Source: an uncultured Pseudomonadota bacterium (GTDB taxonomy: Bacteria > Myxococcota_A > UBA796 > JAFGLY01). From it: DNA of 63,728 bases. Positions 16,494-25,485 of the stretch are shown piece after piece. The position numbers and the translations under genes are program-made. The DNA is taken from positions 1 to 63,728 of the forward strand of contig CALDOK010000281.1 in the NCBI GenBank assembly GCA_937912125.1, written 5' to 3'. Under the pieces are notes generated by a model that was not told where the DNA came from, did not search any database, and saw only the letters and a program-made list of their open reading frames with translations. Every line of letters starts with the position of its first letter. Within the stretch, counting starts at the first letter, position 1.

Positions 16494-17813
16494 CTAGAAG
16501 TCGTCCTCGAACTCGCCCAGATCCTCATCGTCGAAGGGGGCGCCGCGCAGCTCGACGTCGTCGTAGTCACGCCCGATGGGCACCGGCATCTCGTCGTGGA
16601 AGTCATCCGGTCCGTCGTCCAGGAACTCGTCGCGCTCACGCGCGTCGAAGTCGTCCATGTCGTCGTTGTCGTCGAACCGGTCGCCCTCATCGGGGTCGCG
16701 CTCGGCCTTGGCGGCGTCACGACGCTCCCGGAGCCGGTCCCGGCGCTCGCGGATGCGCTCCTCGCGCAGTCGCCGGCGCTCCTCGGATTCCCCGTCGTCG
16801 GCGTCGGCTCCACCGATCCCACCGGGCAGCAGGGCCGGCCCGCCGTCGTCGGAGGGCGTGGAGCGCTTGGTGGCGGTGCGGCGCTCACGCTCAGCGCGGA
16901 AGCTGGGATGGAAGATGGTGCCGCTGATGCTGAAGTAGTACCGGCCGTCGTCCCGCCGCCCTTCCTTGGCGCCGGGCAGGAGCTTGACCATCATGTCGAT
17001 CTGCTCGGCCAGGGTGAAGTCGAGCTTGAGGCGCAGGCGCGAGCGATCGAACTTCTTGTTGAGGGTGATGTCGCCGTCGAGCTTGGCCTCGAGCAGATCC
17101 CCATCGATCACGCCCTTCTTGATCTTGGCCTTGCCGTCTTCCAGCTCCAGCTCGAGCTCGGCCTTGTCGAAGCTGCCGGACTCCTCGAGGTCGAACCCCG
17201 CGATGTTGGCACCGTTCAGCAGCAGGCCCTTGACCTCCAGGGCCAGCTCGCCGGTGGACTTGCTGGGGTCTGCCAGGTCGATGACCAGATCCCAAGTGGC
17301 GTCCAGGGCGCCGCCCAGGTCCAGGGTGACGGTCTGGCCTTCGAAGGGGATCAGGGCCAGATCCAGCTCGTGGGCCTGGCCATGGGTGCTGAGCTGCTCT
17401 CCCTTCACGCCGGCGATGCCGTTGAGATCGCCCCGGTAGAGATCGGCGTCGAAGCTGGCCTGCTTGCTCCCGCCCAGCAGCGGCAGCAGCCGCGCGCGCA
17501 GGGCCAGGTGGTCGGCCACGAGGAAGCGGGTGGCAGTGACGGGCTCGGGCTCTCCCTCGTCGTCGTCGCTGCGGCGGACCTTGCTGGAGGTGTCGACCTT
17601 GAGCAGCTCCACACCCTTCAACTTCAGGCCGGTGCCACGCCACAGGCCGGCGCCGTCTGCGCTGATCTGCCAGGCTCCGTCGCTGGCGCGGTCGAGCTCA
17701 TACTGCAGGCGCTCCACGGCGGCGGCGGAGGGGAAGAACAGCTGCAGCCCGCCCATGAAGACCAGCGCAGCCCAGGCGGCTCCAGCGAGCCAGGGAAGGA
17801 TCTTGGCGATCAT
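16494..17813 (-). CDS. gspN: type II secretion system protein GspN
   Basis: A 439-residue inner-membrane protein with one N-terminal transmembrane segment (LPWLAGAAWAALVFMGGLQLFF) and a large periplasmic part built of repeated beta-rich segments (DLYRGDLNGIAG..., LELEDGKAKIKKGVIDGDLLEAKLDGDITL), as in GspN/AsmA-like proteins. The last ~115 residues are an unusual, highly charged low-complexity tail (RERRDRLRERRDAAKAERD then many Asp/Glu). GspN is an accessory component found in some type II systems; its exact job is unclear. Its ATG overlaps the gspM stop as ATGA (17810-17813), showing translational coupling. Last gene of the gsp operon. Confidence 0.88.
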   Translation of the reverse strand: MIAKILPWLAGAAWAALVFMGGLQLFFPSAAAVERLQYELDRASDGAWQISADGAGLWRGTGLKLKGVELLKVDTSSKVRRSDDDEGEPEPVTATRFLVADHLALRARLLPLLGGSKQASFDADLYRGDLNGIAGVKGEQLSTHGQAHELDLALIPFEGQTVTLDLGGALDATWDLVIDLADPSKSTGELALEVKGLLLNGANIAGFDLEESGSFDKAELELELEDGKAKIKKGVIDGDLLEAKLDGDITLNKKFDRSRLRLKLDFTLAEQIDMMVKLLPGAKEGRRDDGRYYFSISGTIFHPSFRAERERRTATKRSTPSDDGGPALLPGGIGGADADDGESEERRRLREERIRERRDRLRERRDAAKAERDPDEGDRFDDNDDMDDFDARERDEFLDDGPDDFHDEMPVPIGRDYDDVELRGAPFDDEDLGEFEDDF

Positions 17814-18436
17814 TCGGCAGCCTCCTCCTCGAGCAGCTTGTAGGCCGAGATGTCGAGGGTGACGTCCAGGTTCTTGACCCCGGAGATGGTGATGGTCTTG
17901 GCGGTGAGGGTCTTGATCAGCAAGGGATAGCCGGAGGTCTCGACCTCGTAGAGGAAGCCCACCAGCTGCTCGAGGGTGACGGGCCGCAGCTGAGCGGTGA
18001 ACTGCTTCTCTTCGAGGGACTCGAGGGTGGTGCTGGAGCGCTCCTTGACCTGCTTGAGGCTGTCGCGGATCTGCACCTTGTCGGCGCTCTTCTCCAGGAA
18101 CGCGCTCAGGGTGGTGCCCTCGTGGGTGCGCAGCTTGCTCTCGACCTCGGCCAGCTGCTCGGTGCCGTCTTCGTACTCGAGCGCCATCTCGCGCACCATG
18201 GCGAGCTGCCCCCGGCGCGTGTCCAGGGTCTCCTCGAGCCGGTTGAGGTGGCCGCGGACGGCCATGGTCCCCAGCCCCAGACCCACCAGGGTGAAGAAGA
18301 TCACCATCAGGTACAGCAGCGCCCGGTCCCGGGCAGACATGCCCTCGAGGGCCCCGCGCACGCGCTCGCGCGCGGGCTCGAAGGGCCGGACGATGCTGGC
18401 TTGCACCGCGGCGAAACGATCACGGATGCCAGCCAT
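17810..18436 (-). CDS. gspM: type II secretion system protein GspM
   Basis: 208 residues with a short cytoplasmic N-terminus, one transmembrane helix (LLYLMVIFFTLVGLGLGTMAV at about 45-65), a coiled-coil stretch (LEETLDTRRGQLAMVREMALEYEDGTEQLAEVESKL-like) and a small C-terminal ferredoxin-like domain. GspM partners GspL in the inner-membrane assembly platform. Sequence identity in this family is weak and the call rests heavily on topology and on position between gspL and gspN. A strong GGAGGAG lies upstream of ATG 18436, only 1 bp after the gspL stop. Confidence 0.9.
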   Translation of the reverse strand: MAGIRDRFAAVQASIVRPFEPARERVRGALEGMSARDRALLYLMVIFFTLVGLGLGTMAVRGHLNRLEETLDTRRGQLAMVREMALEYEDGTEQLAEVESKLRTHEGTTLSAFLEKSADKVQIRDSLKQVKERSSTTLESLEEKQFTAQLRPVTLEQLVGFLYEVETSGYPLLIKTLTAKTITISGVKNLDVTLDISAYKLLEEEAAE

Positions 18437-18437
18437 C

Positions 18438-20129
18438 TCAGCTCTCCTCCGGGTCGTCGATCCCCAGCGGGATCGAGATGTCGAACTGCACCTTGTCGCC
18501 CCGCTTCTTCTCGTCGCCCTTGGTGGCATGCTGGAAGCGGGAGGCGCGCTGGAGCGAAGCCTCGATCTTGGCGGCCGCCTCGTAGCCGTCGGTCTCGGCC
18601 TTGATGGTCACCACGCTCTCGGACAGGATCAGCTCCCGGACGTCCACCGTGGCGTCGTCGGGGCTGGGCATGGCCTCGCTGATCTCCTTGAGGAGCGTGA
18701 GGCTGGGCGGCTCGCCGCGGATGGAGGCCTGCAGGGCTTGCACCTTCTGGGCGGTGCTCAGGGTGCCCTCCTGCATGATGGCCACCGCCATGGTGGGATC
18801 GTCCAGCACACCCCGGTCCGCGGCGGGGAAGGTGTCGCCGACCACCCGTCCGATCTCCGCCTCGACCGTCTCGATCTCGCCGGTGAGCGCGCTGCGCTGG
18901 GTGAGCGCCACCGCGACCATGGCCAGCACGAAGAACATCGCGGCGGCGGCACCGTAGGAGGCCAGGTTGCGGAGCACCGCCAGGCCGCTGTGGTGGGCCA
19001 GCTCGCCCTGGCGAAGCTCGAGGGGCTGGCCCTTGACGGCACCGGAAGCGCGCTGCCCCAGGGCCCACGCCAGCGCGAAGCCTGACTCCCCGGCCATGCC
19101 GCGGGCGGGCTCGGGCACGGGGACGAGCCGCACGGGGACGCCCAGCTCGTGGGAGACCAGGGTGGGGAGCCCGGGGGTGGCGGTGACCCCACCGGTGAGC
19201 AGGATCTCTTCGACCTCGCAGCGGTGGCGATCCTCGAAGGTGATCAGGGTGGTGCGGAGCTCGGAGATGAGCTCCATCAGGGCCTCGTGCAGCACCCGGG
19301 AGACAGCCTCGGGCTCTGGCGGGCCGGCCTTCTGGGCCAGGGACACATCGCCGGGGCCCAAGGGGGCGGGTACGCCGGGGACCGTGTTCTCGTCGCCATC
19401 CCAGCCCACGTCGACAGGCACGGCGGTGTCGGGGCCGCCGCCCAGCACCACGGCCTTGCGGATGGCCTCGGCGACCTCGGGGCTGACGCCGAAGGCGCGG
19501 CACAGGGCGTGGTCGAGGTGGCGGCTGCCGTGTACGACCGCGCGCGCGTCGTGGACCACGCCGTCCACCGTCAGGATGACCATGCTGCGGCTGTAGCCGA
19601 TGTCCAGCACGGCCTTCACGCCGGGCTCGCCTCCGGCCCACAGGCCGTGGATGTCGGCGTCCAGCGCCAGGTGCCTGGGGTCCACGCCCAGCTCGCGCAG
19701 CCCGTCGAGCAGCGCGCCGATCTCCTCGCGGTCGGCCATGCAGGACAGCACACGGCTGTGGCCCTCGCCGCGCTGGATGATGCGGTGCTCGAGGATCTTG
19801 TCCTCGATCTCGAAGGGCACGAAGTTCTCGACCTCGAAGGGCAGGATGCGGGCCACCTTGGCGCGATCGTCGAAGGGCAGATCCACCACGCGCAGGCTGG
19901 CGCGGTGGGCGGGCCAGGCGGTGGCCACGGTGCCGAAGCCCTGCAGCTCCTCTTCGTCGATCAAGGTGCGCAGGGCCTCGAGGCGCGCCTCGAGCTCGGG
20001 CACCTGGCCCGGCTCCCCGGGCACCCGGCGGCTGTGCAGGGCCTGCAGGGACAGCCTCCCGAAGCTGCCCTCGAGGACGGCCACCTTGACCGTCCAAGCT
20101 CCGATGTCGATGCCGAGTACGCGTGCCAT
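18438..20129 (-). CDS. gspL: type II secretion system protein GspL (PilM-like actin fold)
   Basis: 563 residues. The N-terminal cytoplasmic half has the actin/PilM fold: GIDIGAWTVKVAVLEG phosphate-like loop, LPFEVENFVPFEIED, VLDIGYSRSMVIL and LLTGGVTATPGLPTLV. One transmembrane helix lies near residue 390-410 (AAAAMFFVLAMVAVALT), followed by a periplasmic domain that would pair with GspM. GspL recruits the GspE ATPase to the membrane. The actin-like half is better preserved than usual and could be mistaken for PilM, but the single-helix/periplasmic layout and operon position favour GspL. AGGAGA lies 8 nt before the ATG. Confidence 0.93.
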   Translation of the reverse strand: MARVLGIDIGAWTVKVAVLEGSFGRLSLQALHSRRVPGEPGQVPELEARLEALRTLIDEEELQGFGTVATAWPAHRASLRVVDLPFDDRAKVARILPFEVENFVPFEIEDKILEHRIIQRGEGHSRVLSCMADREEIGALLDGLRELGVDPRHLALDADIHGLWAGGEPGVKAVLDIGYSRSMVILTVDGVVHDARAVVHGSRHLDHALCRAFGVSPEVAEAIRKAVVLGGGPDTAVPVDVGWDGDENTVPGVPAPLGPGDVSLAQKAGPPEPEAVSRVLHEALMELISELRTTLITFEDRHRCEVEEILLTGGVTATPGLPTLVSHELGVPVRLVPVPEPARGMAGESGFALAWALGQRASGAVKGQPLELRQGELAHHSGLAVLRNLASYGAAAAMFFVLAMVAVALTQRSALTGEIETVEAEIGRVVGDTFPAADRGVLDDPTMAVAIMQEGTLSTAQKVQALQASIRGEPPSLTLLKEISEAMPSPDDATVDVRELILSESVVTIKAETDGYEAAAKIEASLQRASRFQHATKGDEKKRGDKVQFDISIPLGIDDPEES

Positions 20130-20141
20130 GCTCGCTGTCTC

Positions 20142-21440
20142 CTAATCCACCCGCCAGTACTTCATGGTGCCCCCGCCGGAGCTGTAGTCGAGCACCGCCG
20201 TGATGGTCACGGTGGTGTCGCCGACGACGCCCATGCTGGTCACCGTGAAGACGGTGCTGGAGGTGGTGATCACGTTCTTCATGTTGTCATCGGCGGTGCA
20301 GCCGCAGGTGTTGGTCAGGTATTCGGTGAACTCGTCCGCGCTCTTCCAGTCGGAGAACAGCACCTGCTCCGCCATGGTGTCCTGGCAGTGCTCGACCACC
20401 GAGTCGGCGGGCGTGCCCTGGCAGTAGGCCTTGAGCAGCCCGAACATCACCTCGCGGGAGGCGGTGTTGATGTTGACCTTGCCCTCGCCCCAGACCGTGA
20501 CGCGCTCTTCGAGCTTGTCGTAGACCTCGCCCTCCCAGCCGTCCACGAGCTTGATCTCTTCCTTGGAGTCGAAGGGGGCGTTCTTGGCCAGGTAGGGGTC
20601 GGGCTCGATGCGGTTGTAGAGGTCGTCCTCGTAGCCGGAGCGCAGGCCGCAGCGGGTGTTGTCCTTGTCGACCCAGTCGGCCACGTTGCCGATGATCTCC
20701 CAGCGGTCGATGTCGCGGTCGTAGAACCACTGATCCTGGTCCTGGCCGGACATGATGCCGTACAGGGTGGTGGCCGTGAGCTCTTCCTGCAGGACGTCGG
20801 CGGTGCCGCGGCTGGCGAAGCCGTTGAGGTTGACCTTGGAGTCCTCGTCCACGATGGAGGCGTTGAAGTCGCCGTCGAAGTCCAGGAAGTGCCTGTTGGC
20901 GAAGTGGCCCGTGGAGAGCTCTTCGCGGCTCTGCTCGGCGATCTCGTCGCTCACGGCGCCCGTGGTGCTGACCTCGCGCAGATCTTCCTCGTCGAGGTCC
21001 TCGACGTCGCCGCCGCTGACGAAGACCATGCGCATCAGGCCGGTGCTGATGAAGGGCACGGCCTGCCACAGGGCGTCGCCCAGGTTGACCCCGATCATGC
21101 CGCTGTAGTCGGACAAGGAGCTGTTCTTGAGGGCCATGTTGCCCGCCAGGATCAGCTTGTAGATGTTGATGCCCGTGCGCGCGAGCCAGTAGGCCTGGAC
21201 CTCTTCTTTCTGGTGGGCAGCCAGCAGCAGGCGCACCCGGGCGCCGTAGTTCATCTCGCTGACCAGCACGGTGATGATCATGATGGCGCTGACCACGATC
21301 AGCAGGGCCACCCCAGACTGGGAGTCGCGGCTGCGGCGGCGGCTGCGCACCAGGGCGGCCCGCCACCGGGCGTGACGCGGGTGGGCCTGCACGCCGCGGG
21401 GGCGCGTGAGCTCACGCCAGCACCAGCGCAGGGGCCCCAT
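20142..21440 (-). CDS. gspK: type II secretion minor pseudopilin GspK
   Basis: 432 residues. After a basic leader (RRRSRDSQSG) comes the hydrophobic pseudopilin helix VALLIVVSAIMIITVLV, which lacks Glu at mature position 5, typical of GspK, the tip pseudopilin. The large globular domain includes the helix-hairpin segment GKVNINTASREVMFGLL that marks the family, plus several Cys (residues in CQGTPADS, HCQDT, TCGCTADD). GspK caps the pseudopilus with GspI and GspJ. The ATG overlaps the gspJ stop as TGATG. The in-frame extension upstream to 21659 is antisense/overlapping gspJ and was rejected. Confidence 0.95.
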   Translation of the reverse strand: MGPLRWCWRELTRPRGVQAHPRHARWRAALVRSRRRSRDSQSGVALLIVVSAIMIITVLVSEMNYGARVRLLLAAHQKEEVQAYWLARTGINIYKLILAGNMALKNSSLSDYSGMIGVNLGDALWQAVPFISTGLMRMVFVSGGDVEDLDEEDLREVSTTGAVSDEIAEQSREELSTGHFANRHFLDFDGDFNASIVDEDSKVNLNGFASRGTADVLQEELTATTLYGIMSGQDQDQWFYDRDIDRWEIIGNVADWVDKDNTRCGLRSGYEDDLYNRIEPDPYLAKNAPFDSKEEIKLVDGWEGEVYDKLEERVTVWGEGKVNINTASREVMFGLLKAYCQGTPADSVVEHCQDTMAEQVLFSDWKSADEFTEYLTNTCGCTADDNMKNVITTSSTVFTVTSMGVVGDTTVTITAVLDYSSGGGTMKYWRVD

Positions 21441-22162
21441 CACTGGAGGTCTCCCATGTCGTCCCCGCCGGTGCCCAGGGCGAAGACCGAGCGCGCCATC
21501 GGCTCGGCGTACTCGAGCAGGATGGTGGTGACGAAGGTGTGATCCACCAGCTCGTCGGGCTCCTCGAGGTCGGGGGCGGAGATGACCAAGACCACCTTGA
21601 CGGCCCGCGGCAGGCGGTTGGGGGTCTCGGTGCTGATGGTGGACCACTCCTCCGCCCACTCACCATCCAGGCCGTTCAAGAAGCGCAGATCGAAGCGCTT
21701 GACCCCGTGGGCCAGGGGCAAGATCACGCCGCCCTTGTCGGGCTCTTCGTCGATGCGGGAGGACTCGCGGTGCAGCAGCACCTGCAGGTTGGGGTTCTCC
21801 GGGTCGGGCTCGCTCCAGATGGTGACCTCGGTCTGGTCGCACTCGTGGGTGTTCTTGTACATGGGCCGGTGGGACAGGGTGGTGAACCACAGCTCGTCCA
21901 CCGGGTCGTTGTCCTGAGCGATGAAGATGGTCTGGTAGGTGTTCACCGCGGTGGTGCTCGAGGTGAGGTAGGCCAGGCGCAGCTCCCGGGAGACCCGCTC
22001 CATGGCGACCCGGGCGCTCTGCTGCACACCGTCGTTCTGGGCCAGCATGTCCCGGGCCTTGAGGCTGTTGCGCAGGGTGCCCACCACCACCGCGCCGATC
22101 ATGGTGAGCAGCGCGACGGCTACCATGACCTCGATGAGGGTGAAGGCTCGGCGGGGGCGCAT
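21440..22162 (-). CDS. gspJ: type II secretion minor pseudopilin GspJ
   Basis: 240 residues beginning with MRPRRAFTLIEVMVAVALLTM, a prepilin signal with Glu at mature position 5. The residue before the cleavage point is Ala rather than the usual Gly, an uncommon but tolerated variant. The body has typical GspJ features: RVSRELRLAYLTSS, a middle beta-rich domain and HGVKRFDLRFLNG. GspJ is part of the tip complex with GspI and GspK. Both ends are TGATG overlaps with gspI and gspK, so the three tip pseudopilins are translated together. Confidence 0.95.
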   Translation of the reverse strand: MRPRRAFTLIEVMVAVALLTMIGAVVVGTLRNSLKARDMLAQNDGVQQSARVAMERVSRELRLAYLTSSTTAVNTYQTIFIAQDNDPVDELWFTTLSHRPMYKNTHECDQTEVTIWSEPDPENPNLQVLLHRESSRIDEEPDKGGVILPLAHGVKRFDLRFLNGLDGEWAEEWSTISTETPNRLPRAVKVVLVISAPDLEEPDELVDHTFVTTILLEYAEPMARSVFALGTGGDDMGDLQ

Positions 22163-22950
22163 CACTTCCTGCCTCCGCCGCCCATGGGCAGCTGGATGCC
22201 CGTGCCAGGCACAGAGTGGGTCTCGCCGCCGCCCTTGCCGCCGCCCTTGCCACCGCCGCCACCAGCGGGGCTCTGCCCGCCCGAGCTCTTCTTGCTGCCG
22301 CCGCTGCCGCTGCTGCTGCCGCCGCCCATGGCCGCGGACATGATGGACAGGGCGCTGGAGTTGATGATGTGGGTGGTGATCTCCACCTGGTCGAGCTCGT
22401 CTTCGTTCTCGCCCCACCACACCAGCACCCGCACCTCGCGGATGTAGCCCCCCAGCAGCTCGGTGATCATGTCGGAGCTGACTCCCAGATCATCCAGACC
22501 AGCCTGGTCGGTCTGACCGTCGCGGCCGCTCACGCTCTGACTCTGGCTCTGCTCGTCCTGGTCGCCCCAGTAGCCCTGCCCCGCCAGGCCCTCGGCCATG
22601 CCGGTGAAGTCACCGCCCAGATCGAGCTCGATCTGCCGTACGGTGTAGGCCCACTGGTAGTCCTCGTAGGCGTCGTCCACGTCGAGGTTCAGATCGAGCC
22701 CCTCCATGTCGCCGAAGTCGTCGAAGTCGCCGTCTTCCTCGATGTCCTGCTCGCCGAAGCCCTCGCTCTCCATCATCAGCTGGACCTCACCCATCTTCTC
22801 CTTGGCCAGCATGGTGGCGACGAGCAGCTTCTCGGTCTCGGCGGTCATCAGCACGGCGGTGGCCTGCGCATGCACCAACACCGTGAGCGCCCCGGCCAGG
22901 ATGGCCACGGCGATCATGATCTCGAGCAGCGTGAAGCCTCGGCGGTTCAT
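22162..22950 (-). CDS. gspI: type II secretion minor pseudopilin GspI, enlarged with Gly/Ser/Lys tail
   Basis: The prepilin signal MNRRG|FTLLEIMIAVAILAG is canonical, with Gly at -1 and Glu at +5. The protein has 262 residues, about twice the usual GspI size. Extra length comes from an acidic insertion (DGDFDDFGDMEGLDLNLDVDD at about 75-95), a Gln/Ser-rich stretch, and a C-terminal tail of about 50 residues rich in Gly, Ser and Lys (GGGKGGGKGGGE). YIREVRVLVWW and EITTHI form the expected last strands before the tail. It is the core of the pseudopilus tip. It begins 3 bp after gspH. Confidence 0.92.
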   Translation of the reverse strand: MNRRGFTLLEIMIAVAILAGALTVLVHAQATAVLMTAETEKLLVATMLAKEKMGEVQLMMESEGFGEQDIEEDGDFDDFGDMEGLDLNLDVDDAYEDYQWAYTVRQIELDLGGDFTGMAEGLAGQGYWGDQDEQSQSQSVSGRDGQTDQAGLDDLGVSSDMITELLGGYIREVRVLVWWGENEDELDQVEITTHIINSSALSIMSAAMGGGSSSGSGGSKKSSGGQSPAGGGGGKGGGKGGGETHSVPGTGIQLPMGGGGRK

Positions 22951-22953
22951 TCC

Positions 22954-23712
22954 CTACCCCTGCGGCATCTCTGGCCCATCGTCGGGGAGCCAGTCGAAGA
23001 GGTCCTCGGGCTCCACCAGGGAGTCCTCGAGGTGGATGCGGCCAGTGAGCGGCTCGACGATGACCGTCCAGCCCTCATCGGGGTCGTCCTCGTCCACGAT
23101 GCGCACCACCACCGGCTCCATCTGGCCGTTGGGGAAGATGTGGGCGTAGACGATGGTGTCGTCCTCGGGGTCCTCGGGGGGAATGGAGGCGGGCTCGACG
23201 GGCTCCTCGTGTTGAGGGGTCCAGACCCAGGCGAAGCGGCTGCCGCCGGGGAGCTCGACCTTGGTGTCGAGGGTGACGTCCTCGAGGCCCTGGAAGCGCC
23301 CGGTCTGGTCCATCAGCTCGTCGGCGGCACCCTCTGAGATCTGGCGCTCGGTGAAGCGGCTGAGCCGGTCCTCGAGCTCGTCCTCCCAGTCCTCGCGCTC
23401 CTGCTGGCTGGCGAAGATGGTGGCGTCAGGAGAGCCCGCCTGGACCTCGAAGGTGGAGCGATCCAGGTTGAAGGCGATGCGGAAGGTGACGTTGCGGAGG
23501 GTGGCTTCGTCACGCAGGTAGGCGAAGGTGGTGGCCAGCTCGTAGACCGCCCCGCGCTGCTGCAGGGCCATCAGCCCCGCGATGCTGGGGATGCCCACGC
23601 TCAGGATCAACAGCACGATGGCCACGGTGACCATCACCTCGATCAACGTCATGCCACGGCGGGCGACGCTGACGAAGGGGTTGTGATGCTGCCATGGCCA
23701 CAGTGAGCGCAA
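22954..23712 (-). CDS. gspH: type II secretion minor pseudopilin GspH
   Basis: 252 residues. The prepilin site is ARRG|MTLIEVMVTVAIVLL after a 20-residue leader. The globular part matches GspH-like pseudopilins (ALQQRGAVYELATTFAYLRDEATLRN, then beta strands with FPNGQMEPVVVRI) but is long, with an acidic segment between strands (PPEDPEDDTIV) and an acidic end. The start codon is a TTG at 23712: GAGGAG is correctly spaced and no ATG lies before the cleavage site except the Met at +1. GspH joins the minor pseudopilins to the GspG shaft. It begins 3 bp after the gspG stop. Confidence 0.92.
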   Translation of the reverse strand: MRSLWPWQHHNPFVSVARRGMTLIEVMVTVAIVLLILSVGIPSIAGLMALQQRGAVYELATTFAYLRDEATLRNVTFRIAFNLDRSTFEVQAGSPDATIFASQQEREDWEDELEDRLSRFTERQISEGAADELMDQTGRFQGLEDVTLDTKVELPGGSRFAWVWTPQHEEPVEPASIPPEDPEDDTIVYAHIFPNGQMEPVVVRIVDEDDPDEGWTVIVEPLTGRIHLEDSLVEPEDLFDWLPDDGPEMPQG

Positions 23713-23715
23713 GCG

Positions 23716-24156
23716 CTACTCCTCTTCCTCGCCGTCGAGGTTCCAGGACTGGATGTCGCTGCTGGCGTCGTCGCCGCCTTCCTTGCCGTCCTTGCCCAGC
23801 GACACGATCTCGTACTCGGCCGAGCCGTGGGTGCCGGGGGAGAAGTACTGGAACTCGTTGCCCCAGGCGTCGGTGGGGACCTCGCCTGGCGTGGGCATGT
23901 ACTTGCCCGCGGCGCTCAGGCCCTGGGAGGTGGAGGGGTACTTGCCCTTGTGCTTGACCGCGTACATCTGCAGGGCCTGCTCGAGCTGCCCGATGCGGAT
24001 CTTGGTCATGTCGGCGTTGGCGTCATCCAGCCGGCCGAGCACCGCCACCGCGAGCACGGACATCAGGGTGATGATGATGGTGATGACCACCATGATCTCC
24101 ACCAGGGTCATGCCGGCGCGGCGGTTGACGAAGAGCTTCTTGGAGTTCCGGAACAT
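23716..24156 (-). CDS. gspG: type II secretion major pseudopilin GspG
   Basis: 146 residues. Leader and cleavage site NRRAG|MTLVEIMVVITIIITLMSVLAV, then the conserved major pseudopilin core: KIRIGQLEQALQMYAVKHKGKYPSTSQGLSAA, PTDAWGNEFQYFSPG and the EYEIVSLGKDGKEGGDDASSDI calcium-binding loop, ending SWNLDGEEEE. It polymerises into the periplasmic pseudopilus. It has the best ribosome site of the operon (AAGGAGG, 7 nt from ATG), in keeping with the need for more of this subunit. The prepilin peptidase that must process it is not in the window. Confidence 0.97.
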   Translation of the reverse strand: MFRNSKKLFVNRRAGMTLVEIMVVITIIITLMSVLAVAVLGRLDDANADMTKIRIGQLEQALQMYAVKHKGKYPSTSQGLSAAGKYMPTPGEVPTDAWGNEFQYFSPGTHGSAEYEIVSLGKDGKEGGDDASSDIQSWNLDGEEEE

Positions 24157-24191
24157 GGTGTTCCTCCTTGTGCGAAAGCTGGGAAAGGTAT

Positions 24192-25475
24192 CTACGAACC
24201 AGCGAACTTGGACATCTGCATCATGGGCAGCAGCAGGGCCAGGGCCGTGATGCCGATGGTGCCGCCCATGACCACGATGAGCAGCGGCTCGAGCAGCGAG
24301 GTGAAGGTGGCCAGGGCACGCTCGACCGCGGTGTCGTAGGCGATGGCGACCTTCTCGAGCATGGGCTCGAGGTCGCCGGTGCGCTCACCGATGGCGATCA
24401 TGTGAGTGACCAGAGGCGGGAACTCGCCGGACTGCCGCAGGGGCACGGCCACGGACTGGCCTTCGCGGATGCTGTCGGCGGCCTTCTCGATGGCCTCGGT
24501 GAGCACCACGTTGCCCACGACCTTCTTGACGATGCCCAGGGCGGTGAGGATGGGCACGCCCGAGGCCAGCAGGGTGGACAACGTACGGCAGAAGCGGCTG
24601 ACGGCGATGGTGCGCAGGATGCCGCCCAGCACGGGGATCTTGAGCAGCCAGCGATCCCAGGTGTTGCGGCCCTTGGCGGTCTTGAGCCAGCGCCGCCAGA
24701 AGAAGACCGCCGCCGAGAACGCCAGCCCGATCAGCCACCACCAGTCCATGCAGAACTGGCTCACCTCGAGCAGGATCTTGGTGAGCATGGGCAGGCCCTC
24801 GCCGAAGCTGTCGAACAGCTTGCGGACCTTGGGAACCACCACCAGCATGATCACCGAGAGCAGGCCCACGCCGATGACCGCCATCAGCGCCGGGTAGATG
24901 AGCGCGGTGGTGACCTTCGAGCGCAGGGCCAGCATGGACTCGGTGTGCTCGGTGAGGCGGTCCAGGACCTTGTTCAGGGCGCCGGACTGCTCGCCCGCCG
25001 CGACCATGTTGACGTACAGATCATCGAAGATCTTGGGGTGGGCCGCCAGGGCCTTGGCCAGGCTGGAGCCCTCGTTGACCCGCTCCTTGATGTCGGCCAG
25101 CACCACCTTGAGGGCAGGTTTTTCGACCTGCTCGAGCAGGGCCGACAGCGCCTCGACCATGGGGATGGAGGCCCCGACCAGGGTGGAGAGCTGGGAGGTC
25201 ATGGTCGCCACGTCGGAGCTGCTGACGTACTGGAAGGACTTCGAGAAGTCGATCTCGATGTTCAGGCCCTTGCCCTTGGGCTTTCCTCCCTTGGATTCCT
25301 TGCCGCCCTTGCCGGCCACCTTGCGCTTGGTCCCGCCGCTCTGCTCCTTCACCTCAGTGGGGAAGGTGCCCTGCTTGCGCAGGCGGGCGCGGGCGGTGCG
25401 GGAGGAGTCGGCGTCGACGATGCCGGTGACCTCCTTGCCCTTGGCGTCCAGGCCCTTGTACTCGTAGACAGGCAT
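24192..25475 (-). CDS. gspF: type II secretion inner-membrane platform protein GspF
   Basis: 427 residues with two homologous T2SSF domains (about 85-215 and 290-415) and three transmembrane segments (LMAVIGVGLLSVIMLVVV, WWWLIGLAFSAAVFFW and LLEPLLIVVMGGTIGITALALLL). The start MPVYEYKGLDAKGKEVTGIVDA is the family signature. A Lys/Gly-rich linker (TKRKVAGKGGKESKGGKPKGKG) after residue 47 is longer than in well-studied homologues. GspF is the polytopic platform on which pseudopilins are assembled. It lies 10 bp after gspE. Confidence 0.96.
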   Translation of the reverse strand: MPVYEYKGLDAKGKEVTGIVDADSSRTARARLRKQGTFPTEVKEQSGGTKRKVAGKGGKESKGGKPKGKGLNIEIDFSKSFQYVSSSDVATMTSQLSTLVGASIPMVEALSALLEQVEKPALKVVLADIKERVNEGSSLAKALAAHPKIFDDLYVNMVAAGEQSGALNKVLDRLTEHTESMLALRSKVTTALIYPALMAVIGVGLLSVIMLVVVPKVRKLFDSFGEGLPMLTKILLEVSQFCMDWWWLIGLAFSAAVFFWRRWLKTAKGRNTWDRWLLKIPVLGGILRTIAVSRFCRTLSTLLASGVPILTALGIVKKVVGNVVLTEAIEKAADSIREGQSVAVPLRQSGEFPPLVTHMIAIGERTGDLEPMLEKVAIAYDTAVERALATFTSLLEPLLIVVMGGTIGITALALLLPMMQMSKFAGS

Positions 25476-25485
25476 GGTGTGGCCC

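Noticed and set aside
15204..17843. 879-codon plus-strand open frame
   Set aside because: Antisense to clpA, clpS and gspN, all securely identified.
18438..20129. Type IV pilus PilM
   Set aside because: The actin-like half suggests PilM, but one transmembrane helix, a periplasmic domain and position between gspK and gspM fit GspL.
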